Positions 27,247 to 35,323 of a stretch of DNA of 64,000 nt are shown in pieces. The translations under genes were made by a program, and so were the position numbers. The DNA is from Streptomyces luteolifulvus (GTDB taxonomy: Bacteria; Actinomycetota; Actinomycetes; Streptomycetales; Streptomycetaceae). Numbering within the stretch: position 1 is the first letter of the stretch; each line of letters starts with the position of its first letter. The notes below the pieces were generated by a model that worked only from the letters and a program-made list of their open reading frames with translations, had not been told where the DNA came from and searched no databases. The DNA lies in the NCBI RefSeq assembly GCF_008806595.1, contig NZ_VZRB01000017.1:119494-183493 (forward strand), in the 5' to 3' direction.

Positions 27247-28146
27247 TCAACCGCCCAGCACCGTCGCACCCGGTGCCGGTCCCGCCGCCGTGCGGACCGT
27301 CCGGCAGGTGCCGGAGGAGCGCAGGGCCTCCGCCACCTTCGCGGCCGACTCGGGGTCGCGGGCGAGGAACGCCGTGGTCGGGCCCGAGCCCGAGACGAGT
27401 GCGGCGAGGGCGCCCGCGGCGCGGCCCGCGGCGAGGGTGTCGGCGAGTTCGGGGAAGAGGGACAGGGCCGCGGGCTGGAGGTCGTTGGAGACGGCGGCGC
27501 CGAGCGCGTCCGGGTCGCCCTTGGCCAGGGCGTCGATCAGTTCCTGGGAGGCGACGGGATCCGGGATGTCCCGGCCCTCGCCGAGCCGGTCGAACTCGCG
27601 GAAGACGGCCGGCGTCGACAGTCCGCGCCCGGCCATCGCGAACACCCAGTGGAAGGTGCCGCCCACCTCGAGCGTCCTGAGCTTCTCGCCCCGGCCGGTG
27701 CCGAGGGCCGCGCCGCCCACCAGGCTGAAGGGCACATCGCTGCCCAACTCGGCGCAGATGTCGAGGAGTTCGTCACGGGAGGCGCCCGTACCCCACAGGG
27801 CGTCGCACGCCGCCAGCGCGCCCGCGCCGTCCGCGCTGCCGCCCGCCATGCCGCCGGCGACCGGGATGTCCTTGGCGATGTGGATGTGGACGTCGGGGGA
27901 AAGGCCGTACCGCGCGGCGAGCGCTTCGGCCGCGCGGGCGGCCAGGTTGCTGCGGTCGAGGGGGACCTCCGCCGCGTCCGGCCCCTCGCAGGTGATGCGA
28001 AGTTCCCCGGCCGGGGTCACGGTGACCTCGTCGTAGAGGCCGACCGCGAGGAAGACGTTGGCCAGGTCGTGGAAGCCGTCGGGGCGTGCGGCACCCACCG
28101 CGAGCTGGACGTTGACCTTGGCGGGGACGCGTACGGTGACGCTCAC
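27247..28146 (-). CDS. ispE: 4-diphosphocytidyl-2-C-methyl-D-erythritol kinase
   Basis: GHMP kinase of the MEP isoprenoid pathway; it phosphorylates CDP-methylerythritol. The substrate/Lys motif VPAKVNVQLAVG is at the N-terminus, the ATP loop is PVAGGMAGGSADGAGAL, and the third GHMP motif is VSGSGPTTAF near the C-terminus. The GTG at 28146 overlaps the rsmA stop (GTGA), giving 299 residues and coupled translation; the longer open frame upstream lies inside rsmA and is rejected. The arrangement rsmA-ispE is conserved in actinobacteria. Confidence 0.95.
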   Translation of the reverse strand: MSVTVRVPAKVNVQLAVGAARPDGFHDLANVFLAVGLYDEVTVTPAGELRITCEGPDAAEVPLDRSNLAARAAEALAARYGLSPDVHIHIAKDIPVAGGMAGGSADGAGALAACDALWGTGASRDELLDICAELGSDVPFSLVGGAALGTGRGEKLRTLEVGGTFHWVFAMAGRGLSTPAVFREFDRLGEGRDIPDPVASQELIDALAKGDPDALGAAVSNDLQPAALSLFPELADTLAAGRAAGALAALVSGSGPTTAFLARDPESAAKVAEALRSSGTCRTVRTAAGPAPGATVLGG

Positions 28147-29027
28147 TGGTGACCGGGCTCCTTGTTCTGGGCGTTCTCGGCGATGCGCGCGAACTCCTCG
28201 ACCGTCAGGGACTCCCCGCGAGCCTGGGGCGAGACTCCGGCCGCGACGAGGGCCGTCTCGGCCGCGGCGGCCGATCCCGCCCACCCCGCGAGCGCCGCCC
28301 GCAGGGTTTTGCGCCGCTGCGCGAACGCCGCGTCGATCACCGCGAAGACCTCGGCCTTGCTCGCGGTCGTCTTGACCGGCTCGGCCCTGCGGACGAGGGA
28401 GACCAGCCCGCTGTCGACGTTCGGCGCCGGCCAGAAGACGGTGCGCCCGATCGCGCCGGACCGCTTGACCTCGGCGTACCAGTTGGCCTTCACCGAGGGG
28501 ACGCCGTACACCTTCGAGCCGGGCGCGGCGGCGAGCCGGTCGGCGACCTCGGACTGGACCATCACGAGGGTGCGCTCGATGCTCGGGAAGGTGTCGAGCA
28601 TGTGCAGCAGCACCGGCACCGCCACGTTGTACGGCAGGTTGGCGACCAGCGCGGTCGGGGCGGGGCCCGGCAGTTCCGTGACATGCATCGCGTCGCAGTG
28701 CACGAGCGCGAACCGGTCGGCGCGGGCGGGCATCCGGGCCGCGACGGTCGCGGGCAGCGCGGCGGCGAGTACGTCGTCGATCTCGACGGCGGTGACCCGG
28801 TCGGCCGCCTCCAGCAGCGCCAGGGTGAGCGAGCCGAGTCCCGGGCCGACCTCGACGACCACGTCGTCGGGCCGTACCTCCGCGGTGCGGACGATACGGC
28901 GGACCGTGTTCGCGTCGATCACGAAGTTCTGGCCGCGCTGCTTGGTGGGGCGGACCCCTAGGGCGGCCGCGAGCTCACGGATGTCGGCGGGGCCCAGAAG
29001 GGCGTCGGGGGCGGGGCTGCTGCTCAC
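28143..29027 (-). CDS. rsmA: 16S rRNA (adenine1518/1519-N6) dimethyltransferase
   Basis: Dimethylates two adjacent adenines near the 3' end of 16S rRNA during small-subunit maturation (KsgA). The 294-residue protein has the N-terminal QRGQNFVID motif, the SAM site VEVGPGLGSLTLALL and the catalytic NLPYNVAVPVLLHM block. The C-terminal helical domain ends LTVEEFARIAENA. It lies between an rpf remnant and ispE, where S. coelicolor also has rpf-rsmA-ispE. Confidence 0.96.
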   Translation of the reverse strand: MSSSPAPDALLGPADIRELAAALGVRPTKQRGQNFVIDANTVRRIVRTAEVRPDDVVVEVGPGLGSLTLALLEAADRVTAVEIDDVLAAALPATVAARMPARADRFALVHCDAMHVTELPGPAPTALVANLPYNVAVPVLLHMLDTFPSIERTLVMVQSEVADRLAAAPGSKVYGVPSVKANWYAEVKRSGAIGRTVFWPAPNVDSGLVSLVRRAEPVKTTASKAEVFAVIDAAFAQRRKTLRAALAGWAGSAAAAETALVAAGVSPQARGESLTVEEFARIAENAQNKEPGHQ

Positions 29028-29308
29028 GGCACAAGGGTACGGGGCGGCGGCGGGCCTCCCTCACGCGTGCAGCCGCTCCCCGGCGTACGGCAGGGCTCGC
29101 CCCCGCGCCGCACGGACAGCCTCATCGCCCGCACCGTCTGCCCGGCCGCCGGACTCGCATGCCGCGAGGGCCCCGGTTCGACCGGCCGCGCCGCGCGCCC
29201 GCACGCGTGCGCAGGGGGATACGTGATCTCGCCCACGGTCGCCGCGCTCGCGCGGACCATCCGCGCCGGGCCGTCAACCGTGATCGTCACCGCGCGCTCG
29301 GTGCGCAC
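29028..29308 (-). pseudogene. decayed resuscitation-promoting-factor-type gene (DUF348 fragment)
   Basis: The tatD-rsmA interval, where I recall S. coelicolor carrying rpfC, encodes only one DUF348-like unit: RTERAVTITVDGPARMVRASAATVGEI, then after an unrelated stretch GQTVRAMRLSV. The strand pattern TxTVDGxxRxVxxxAxTVGE...GQTVxVxR is characteristic of the ubiquitin-like repeats of Rpf proteins. Missing are the signal peptide, other repeats, G5 domain and the lysozyme-like Rpf catalytic domain. It has no good ribosome-binding site. A remnant is more likely than a functional small protein. Confidence 0.6.
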
Positions 29309-29325
29309 CGCGAGCCCGCGCGGCC

Positions 29326-30216
29326 TCAGTAGCCGAACGCGCGGGCGGTGTTCGCGGCGAGGGCCGTGGCCAGTGTGTCCTCGTCGGTGCCGCGTACCGC
29401 GGCCATGGCGCGCACGGTGACCGGGACGAGATACGGGGCGTTGGGCCGCCCTCGGTACGGCGCCGGCGTCAGGAACGGCGCGTCGGTCTCCACCAGGACC
29501 AGCTCCAGCGGGGCCACGGCGAGGGCGTCCCGCAGGTTCTGGGCGTTCTTGAAGGTGACGTTTCCGGCGAAGGACATGAAGTACCCGGCGCGGGCGCAGA
29601 TCTCCGCCATCTCGGCGTCCCCGGAGTAGCAGTGGAACACCGTCCGCTCGGGGGCGCCCTCCTCCTTCAGGACCCGCAGTACGTCGGCGTGGGCGTCACG
29701 GTCGTGGATGACCAGGGCCTTGCCGTGCCGCTTGGCGATCTCGATATGGGCGCGGAAGGACTTCTCCTGTGCCTCCTTGCCCTCGGGCCCCGTGCGGAAG
29801 TAGTCCAGTCCCGTCTCGCCGACGCCCTTGACGTGGGGCAGCGCGGCCAGCCGGTCGATCTCGGCGAGCGCCGCGTCGAGGCCGGCGTCCCCGCCCGGCT
29901 CGCGCGCGCCCTGCCGGGACCAGCCATCGGGGTCGCCGTGGACGATGCGCGGGGCCTCGTTGGGGTGCAGGGCGACGGTCGCGTGGACGGCGTCGTACCG
30001 GGCCGCCGTCTCGGCCGCCCACCGGGAGCCGCGCACGTCGCAGCCCACCTGGACGACCGTCGTCACACCGGCCGACGCGGCTTTATCGAGCGCCTCCTCG
30101 ACCGTGCCGGACTGCATGTCCAGGTGGGTGTGGGAGTCGGCGACCGGCACCCGCAGGGGCTCCGGGAGCGGCGGTGCCGCGTTCTTGTGCGAGGCGTCGG
30201 AGGCGTTCGAAGGCAT
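29326..30216 (-). CDS. tatD: TatD-family metal-dependent hydrolase/DNase
   Basis: A TIM-barrel metallohydrolase. DSHTHLD (about 27-33) gives the first metal His pair. Further metal sites are GETGLDYFR (KGVGETGLDY), VIHDRDA, FHCYSGD and VLVETDAPFLTP. These proteins are 3'-5' exonucleases or deacylases in DNA/RNA quality control. An N-terminal extension of about 25 residues is probably unstructured. It has 296 residues. It heads the tatD-(rpf)-rsmA-ispE group. Confidence 0.93.
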   Translation of the reverse strand: MPSNASDASHKNAAPPLPEPLRVPVADSHTHLDMQSGTVEEALDKAASAGVTTVVQVGCDVRGSRWAAETAARYDAVHATVALHPNEAPRIVHGDPDGWSRQGAREPGGDAGLDAALAEIDRLAALPHVKGVGETGLDYFRTGPEGKEAQEKSFRAHIEIAKRHGKALVIHDRDAHADVLRVLKEEGAPERTVFHCYSGDAEMAEICARAGYFMSFAGNVTFKNAQNLRDALAVAPLELVLVETDAPFLTPAPYRGRPNAPYLVPVTVRAMAAVRGTDEDTLATALAANTARAFGY

Positions 30217-30262
30217 GCCCCGATCCTACGAAAGGGGCATGCCTTCGCGGACTCCCGAGCGG

Positions 30263-30664
30263 TCAGCCCGCCTTGCGGTGGAAGGCGTGCAGGAGATCGG
30301 ACAGATGCCAGTGGTGGGTTTCCTTCGGCTCCCCCGGCTCCCCCGGCGTCACAGGCTCCGCCCGCTCCTCCGGCTTCCTCGGCGCCGGCGGGTGCACCGC
30401 GTGGAGCACCGTCGACACCTGGCCCGCGCGCATGATCCGTACGACATGGCCGTCACAGTTGTGGCAGGCCGGCCGGCTCAGCGGGGACGGGACGACCCGG
30501 CCGTTCGCCACGTAGATGACGAACTCGTGGCCCTCGGCGTCCGTGTGGTGCTCTATCTCGTACGACTGCTCCCAGCCGTGCCCGCAGCGCATGCAGGCGA
30601 AGGAATACGACTCGTGAACGACTGCGGTGGCCGCATCGCGGATCTGCCCTGCGATCTCGCTCAT
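30263..30664 (-). CDS. conserved small protein with a CxxC...CxxC zinc-ribbon pattern
   Basis: A 133-residue protein I cannot name. Residues 24-27 (CMRC) and about 67-70 (CHNC) form a probable zinc ribbon separated by a beta-rich segment with EIEHHTDAEGHEFVIYVANG. The C-terminal third is Pro/Glu-rich and ends in a His-rich helix (THHWHLSDLLHAFHRKAG). No enzyme signature. It is transcribed toward tatD and could be in the same unit; a gap of about 46 nt separates them. Confidence 0.7.
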   Translation of the reverse strand: MSEIAGQIRDAATAVVHESYSFACMRCGHGWEQSYEIEHHTDAEGHEFVIYVANGRVVPSPLSRPACHNCDGHVVRIMRAGQVSTVLHAVHPPAPRKPEERAEPVTPGEPGEPKETHHWHLSDLLHAFHRKAG

Positions 30665-30847
30665 GCCAGCTCCTCCGGTCCGCTGGACTCGGGGACGGTG
30701 TGCCCCCCTTCGCCCAGTGGACGCTTCCGCCGACGTGAATGCACCTGGCCTGTCGAGTGTTGGAGCCGATTTGGACTCTGCTTGCCAAAGCGGCTCGCTC
30801 AGCGGGTCCGGGCTTTGCTTTCGACGACAGCCCTTTGCCGGCCCGTG

Positions 30848-30874
30848 GGGCGCATGCTCAGCGGAGATGCGCCC
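30848..30874. terminator. possible weak terminator after rsmI
   Basis: An 8-bp stem GGGCGCAT (30848-30855) / ATGCGCCC (30867-30874) lies 24 nt downstream of the rsmI stop codon on the minus strand. There is no T-run. The remaining spacer 30665-30847 has no recognisable content. Confidence 0.35.
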
Positions 30875-30897
30875 TGCTCAGAGGTGTGTGCGCTCCC

Positions 30898-31758
30898 TCA
30901 CAGGCTGGTCCGCCCGGCGGCGTTCTTCGCGGCGACCACCGCGTCGAACACCTCCCGCTTGGGCAGGCCCGCCTCGGCGGCCACCGCGGCGATCGCCTCC
31001 TTGCGCCGCTCCCCCGCCTCCTCGCGCACCCGCACCCGGCGCACCAGCTCGTCCGCGCCGAGCTCTTCTCCGCTCTTCTCGGGGGCGCCCTCCACGACGA
31101 CGGTGATCTCCCCGCGTACGCCCTCAGCGGCCCATGCGGCCAGCTCGCCCAGCCCGCCGCGCCTGACCTCCTCGTACGTCTTGGTCAGCTCCCGGCAGAC
31201 GGCGGCCCGCCGGTCCGTGCCGAACACCTCGGCCATGGCGGCGAGGGTGTCGTCGAGCCGGTGCGGCGCCTCGAAGTAGACGAGGGTCCGGCGCTCCTCC
31301 GCGACCTCGCGCAACCGGGACAGCCGCTCGCCCGCCCTGCGCGGCAGGAACCCCTCGAAGCAGAAGCGGTCGACGGGCAGCCCGGACAGCGCGAGCGCGG
31401 TGAGCACGGCGGACGGGCCGGGGACGGCGGTGACCCGGACGTCCTTCTCGACGGCGGCAGCCACCAGCCGGTACCCGGGGTCGGAGACGGACGGCATGCC
31501 CGCGTCCGTCACGAGCAGCACCCGCGCGCCGCCCACGAGTTCCTCGACCAGCTCGGGCGTACGGGCGGACTCGTTGCCCTCGAAGTACGACACGACGCGC
31601 CCCTTCGGCGTGACGCCGAGCGCCTGCGTCAGGCGCCGCAGCCGCCGGGTGTCCTCGGCGGCGACGACATCGGCGCCGGCCAGCTCCTCGGCGAGCCGGG
31701 GCGGGGCGTCGGAGATGTCACCGATCGGAGTGCCTGCGAGGACGAGGGTTCCAGTCAC
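30898..31758 (-). CDS. rsmI: 16S rRNA (cytidine1402-2'-O)-methyltransferase
   Basis: A tetrapyrrole-methylase-fold enzyme modifying C1402 in the ribosomal P-site. The N-terminus LVLAGTPIGDISDAPPRL is diagnostic, followed by AAEDTRRLRRL, the SAM loop VTDAGMPSVSDPGYRLV and TAVPGPSAVLTALALSG. The GTG at 31758 is used (286 residues), with GAGGATGGGGGC upstream. It is divergent from the protein mannosyltransferase gene across 120 bp. Confidence 0.95.
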   Translation of the reverse strand: MTGTLVLAGTPIGDISDAPPRLAEELAGADVVAAEDTRRLRRLTQALGVTPKGRVVSYFEGNESARTPELVEELVGGARVLLVTDAGMPSVSDPGYRLVAAAVEKDVRVTAVPGPSAVLTALALSGLPVDRFCFEGFLPRRAGERLSRLREVAEERRTLVYFEAPHRLDDTLAAMAEVFGTDRRAAVCRELTKTYEEVRRGGLGELAAWAAEGVRGEITVVVEGAPEKSGEELGADELVRRVRVREEAGERRKEAIAAVAAEAGLPKREVFDAVVAAKNAAGRTSL

Positions 31759-31878
31759 GCCCCCATCCTCCCAGGGGCCGGGGAATGCCCCGCACCGGAT
31801 GGGGCACGAACCGGACGCACGGGCGCCCGTCGGCCCCATGCACGGGACTCACACAGAACGGTTCCCTACGATGGCGCG

Positions 31879-33621
31879 GTGACCAGTACCGCGTCCTCCA
31901 CGGACACCCGGCAGGGCCAGGCACCGCACGACCAGCGGCCGTCGTGGCAGCAGCGGCTGCGCCGTTTCGGATACACGGCCCCGCGCAGAAGCGACGTCCG
32001 CGACCGTCTGGTGCCGCCGTACGTCCAGCCCAGCCCCCGGGTGTGGCAGGTCCTCGGCGTGCCGCACACCCTCGCCGAGCGCCTCGGCCGCTGGTCCGGC
32101 TGGGGCGGTCCGCTGCTGGTGACGCTGCTGGCGGGCGTGCTGCGGTTCTGGAACCTGGGCAGCCCGAAGGCGGTGATATTCGACGAGACGTACTACGCCA
32201 AGGACGCCTGGGCGCTGGTCCACCGCGGCTTCGAGGTCAACTGGGACAAGAACGCCAACGACCTCGTCCTGTCGTCGGGCGGCCATGTCACGATCCCGAC
32301 GGACGCGGCGTATGTGGTGCATCCTCCGGTCGGCAAGTACGTCATCGGCCTGGGCGAGCTGATCTTCGGCTTCGACCCGTTCGGCTGGCGCTTCATGACG
32401 GCCCTGCTCGGCACGCTGTCCGTGCTGATGCTGTGCCGCATCGGGCGCAGGATCTTCCGCTCCACCTTCCTGGGCTGCCTCGCGGGCGCGCTGATGGCGG
32501 TGGACGGTCTGCACTTCGTGATGAGCCGCACGTCGCTGCTCGACGGGGTGCTGATGTTCTTCGTGCTGGCCGCGTTCGGCTGCCTGGTGATCGACCGCGA
32601 CAAGGCGCGCGAGAAACTCGCGGCCGCGCTCCCCGCCGACGCCGACGGGCAGGTCCGCCCCGACGCGCACGTGGCGGAGACGACCCGGCTGGGCCGGCGC
32701 CCCTGGCGCTGGCTGGCCGGCCTGATGCTGGGCCTGGCGATCGGGACCAAGTGGAACGGCCTCTACATCCTGGCCGCGTTCTGTGTGATGGCGGTGCTGT
32801 GGGACGTGGGCTCCCGCAAGGTCGCGGGCGCCGGCCGCCCGTACGTCGCGGTCCTCCGGCACGACCTGGGCTTCGCGTTCCTGGCCACGGTGCCGGTGGC
32901 GATCGTCACGTACATCGTCTCGTGGACGGGCTGGATCCTCTCCCCCGCGGACGGCAGCGGCGGCTACTACCGCAACTGGGCCGCGAACGACGGCAAGGGC
33001 GGCAGCTGGACCTGGCTCTTCCCCGACTGGTGGCGCAGCCTGTGGCACTACGAGCACGAGGTGTACCAGTTCCACGTCGGCCTGTCCTCGCCGCACACCT
33101 ACCAGTCCAACCCGTGGAGCTGGCTCGTCCTCGGCCGTCCCGTCTCGTACTTCTACGAGTCCCCCGCCCCCGGCAAGGACGGCTGCCCCGCCGACGCGGG
33201 CGAGAAGTGCGCCCGGGAGGTCCTGGCGATCGGCACCCCGCTGCTGTGGTGGGTGGCCTGCTTCGCGGTCCTGTACGTGCTGTGGCGCTGGTTCTTCCGC
33301 CGCGACTGGCGCGCGGGCGCCATCGCCTGCGGCATCGTGGCCGGCTACCTCCCCTGGTTCATGTACCAGGAGCGCACGATCTTCCTCTTCTACGCCGTCG
33401 TCTTCCTGCCCTTCCTCTGCCTGGCCGTGGCGATGCTCCTGGGCGCGATCATCGGCCCCCCGGGATCCACCGACACCCGCAGAGTCGTGGGCGCAACAGC
33501 CGCGGGCGTCGTGGTCCTCCTGATCAGCTGGAACTTCATCTACTTCTGGCCCCTGTTCACCGGCCAGGCCATCCCGATCGACGACTGGCGGTCGCGGATG
33601 TGGCTGGACACCTGGGTGTAG
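31879..33621 (+). CDS. pmt: dolichyl/polyprenyl-phosphate-mannose protein O-mannosyltransferase
   Basis: An integral membrane GT39 enzyme that transfers mannose from polyprenyl-phosphate-mannose to Ser/Thr of exported proteins. In S. coelicolor this homologue is needed for phage phiC31 infection and envelope integrity. The catalytic acidic pair lies in the first periplasmic loop (IFDETYYAKDAW), followed by HPPVGKYVIGLGE. About ten hydrophobic spans and the GTKWNGLY motif complete the family pattern. The GTG at 31879 is used; 580 residues. An in-frame opening upstream overlaps divergent rsmI and is rejected. Confidence 0.92.
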   Translation: MTSTASSTDTRQGQAPHDQRPSWQQRLRRFGYTAPRRSDVRDRLVPPYVQPSPRVWQVLGVPHTLAERLGRWSGWGGPLLVTLLAGVLRFWNLGSPKAVIFDETYYAKDAWALVHRGFEVNWDKNANDLVLSSGGHVTIPTDAAYVVHPPVGKYVIGLGELIFGFDPFGWRFMTALLGTLSVLMLCRIGRRIFRSTFLGCLAGALMAVDGLHFVMSRTSLLDGVLMFFVLAAFGCLVIDRDKAREKLAAALPADADGQVRPDAHVAETTRLGRRPWRWLAGLMLGLAIGTKWNGLYILAAFCVMAVLWDVGSRKVAGAGRPYVAVLRHDLGFAFLATVPVAIVTYIVSWTGWILSPADGSGGYYRNWAANDGKGGSWTWLFPDWWRSLWHYEHEVYQFHVGLSSPHTYQSNPWSWLVLGRPVSYFYESPAPGKDGCPADAGEKCAREVLAIGTPLLWWVACFAVLYVLWRWFFRRDWRAGAIACGIVAGYLPWFMYQERTIFLFYAVVFLPFLCLAVAMLLGAIIGPPGSTDTRRVVGATAAGVVVLLISWNFIYFWPLFTGQAIPIDDWRSRMWLDTWV

Positions 33622-33763
33622 CAGCGAAACTCGTGTCCCGCGTACAACCTGCGCACCACTTGCGTGGTCTGGGATACGCCGGTGCCGCAGGCGCGGTGGC
33701 CGGCGCTCCCAATGGCCTGGGGCGCCCCGCCAGGTGTCCCCGCATGCACTGGAGAACGCCCGC

Positions 33764-35221
33764 ATGCACGCACGTGTACGCACTGCCCTCGCCGCGGTCG
33801 CCGTGGCCGGACTCGCCGGTGGTCTGGTGACGGTCGCCGGTGGCGCCGCCTCCGCCGCAGGATCGGGTCTGCAGGGTGACTTCAACGGGGACGGCTACCG
33901 CGATGTCGCCGTCTCCGCCCCGACCGCCACCGTCGGCGGCAAGGCCTACGCCGGCCAGATCGCGGTGATGTACGGATCGGCGAGCGGCCTCAAGGCCACG
34001 AGCCGGACCGTGATCAGCCAGAACTCCGCCGGGATTCCGGGCAGCGCCGAGAAGGACGATCTGTTCGGCTCCGCCACCGCCGCCGGCGACTTCAACGGCG
34101 ACGGCTACGCCGACCTCGCCGTGGGCGCCCCGGGCGAGGACGTGGGCAGCGACACCGACGGCGGCGCCGTCACCCTCGTCTGGGGCTCCGCCTCCGGTCT
34201 TACGGGCGGCACCACCGTCGCCGACCCGGACCCCTCCGGGCAGGACGAGTTCGGGCAGTCGCTGGCCTCCGGCGACTTCGACCCCGACGGCAAGGCCGAC
34301 CTGGCCGTCGGCGGCACCTCCGCCAAGGTGTGGATCTTCCGGGGCGGCTTCACCAAGACCGGCGGCAACGGCGGCAAGTACTACGCCGCACCGCGCATCA
34401 TCAAGGGAAGCGACGCCGGGGCCATGCACCTGTCCACGGGGGACTTCAACGGAGGCGGCGGCGACGATCTGATCGTAGGCGGCTACGACTCCGACACGCG
34501 CTACAGCACCAACGTCCTGATCTACGCCTCGCCCACCGGCACCAAGCTGGACAGCGGCTCCCAGGAGGATCTGGCGGCCGGCATGCTCAGCGCCATGGGG
34601 GACCTCAACGGTGACGGCAAGGACGACGTCGTCATCGGCGAGACCTGGGACAGCGACATACCCGGCGCCATGAAGGGCGGCAAGCTCAACGTCATCTACG
34701 GCAACGACTACAGCTCCTACAAGGTCAACTCCATCAGCCAGGACACCGCGGGCGTCCCCAGCGCCGCGGAGACCGCCGACCGCTTCGGCTGGGAGGTCTC
34801 CCTCGGCGACATCGACGGTGACGGCTACGCCGACATCGCCGTCGGCGCGACCGGCGAGAACCTCACGACCGACGGCACCGCCGTGGCCGACGCCGGCGCG
34901 GTCACCGTTCTGTACGGCTCGGCCTCCGGGGTCACCGCCGCCGGCAGCCAGTACTTCCACCAGGACACCCCCGGCGTCCCGAGCGCCAACGAGAAGTCCG
35001 ACTTCTTCGGCGGCGAGGTGTTCCTCTCCGACGTCAACGGCGACAACAAGGCCGACCTGACCATCGGCACCAACGGGGAGAACGACTGGAACGGCAACGT
35101 CACCGGCCTCCTCTCCGACGGTACCGCGATCGACACCGCCGGCGTCGTCTCCTTCGGTCCGTCCGCCGTGGGCATCTCCACGAGCGGATACCCCGAGTTC
35201 GGCAGCATCATGGCCGGCTGA
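33764..35221 (+). CDS. secreted FG-GAP/integrin-alpha-like beta-propeller protein
   Basis: A 485-residue secreted protein. A signal peptide (MHARVRTALAAVAVAGLAGG...AASAA) is followed by about seven FG-GAP repeats. Each carries a calcium-binding loop such as DFNGDGYRDVAV, DFNGDGYADLAV, DLNGDGKDDVVI, DIDGDGYADIAV and DVNGDNKADLTI. They are linked by VxYGSASGL segments. Such proteins are abundant in the Streptomyces secretome; ligands are unknown. ATG 33764 with GGAGAA upstream is preferred over an earlier in-frame ATG at 33734. Confidence 0.9.
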   Translation: MHARVRTALAAVAVAGLAGGLVTVAGGAASAAGSGLQGDFNGDGYRDVAVSAPTATVGGKAYAGQIAVMYGSASGLKATSRTVISQNSAGIPGSAEKDDLFGSATAAGDFNGDGYADLAVGAPGEDVGSDTDGGAVTLVWGSASGLTGGTTVADPDPSGQDEFGQSLASGDFDPDGKADLAVGGTSAKVWIFRGGFTKTGGNGGKYYAAPRIIKGSDAGAMHLSTGDFNGGGGDDLIVGGYDSDTRYSTNVLIYASPTGTKLDSGSQEDLAAGMLSAMGDLNGDGKDDVVIGETWDSDIPGAMKGGKLNVIYGNDYSSYKVNSISQDTAGVPSAAETADRFGWEVSLGDIDGDGYADIAVGATGENLTTDGTAVADAGAVTVLYGSASGVTAAGSQYFHQDTPGVPSANEKSDFFGGEVFLSDVNGDNKADLTIGTNGENDWNGNVTGLLSDGTAIDTAGVVSFGPSAVGISTSGYPEFGSIMAG

Positions 35222-35323
35222 CAAACACGCCACGCCGCCCCACAACTATCCGAAAACTCACCTCACAGGCTCCCCTCACGCCACATACAGTGCGAAGGAC
35301 TGAAAACGGGGAGGGAGCGCGTC

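Noticed and set aside
30739..31878. 380-residue N-terminal extension of the mannosyltransferase frame
   Set aside because: It is antisense to rsmI; GTG 31879 gives the normal family length.
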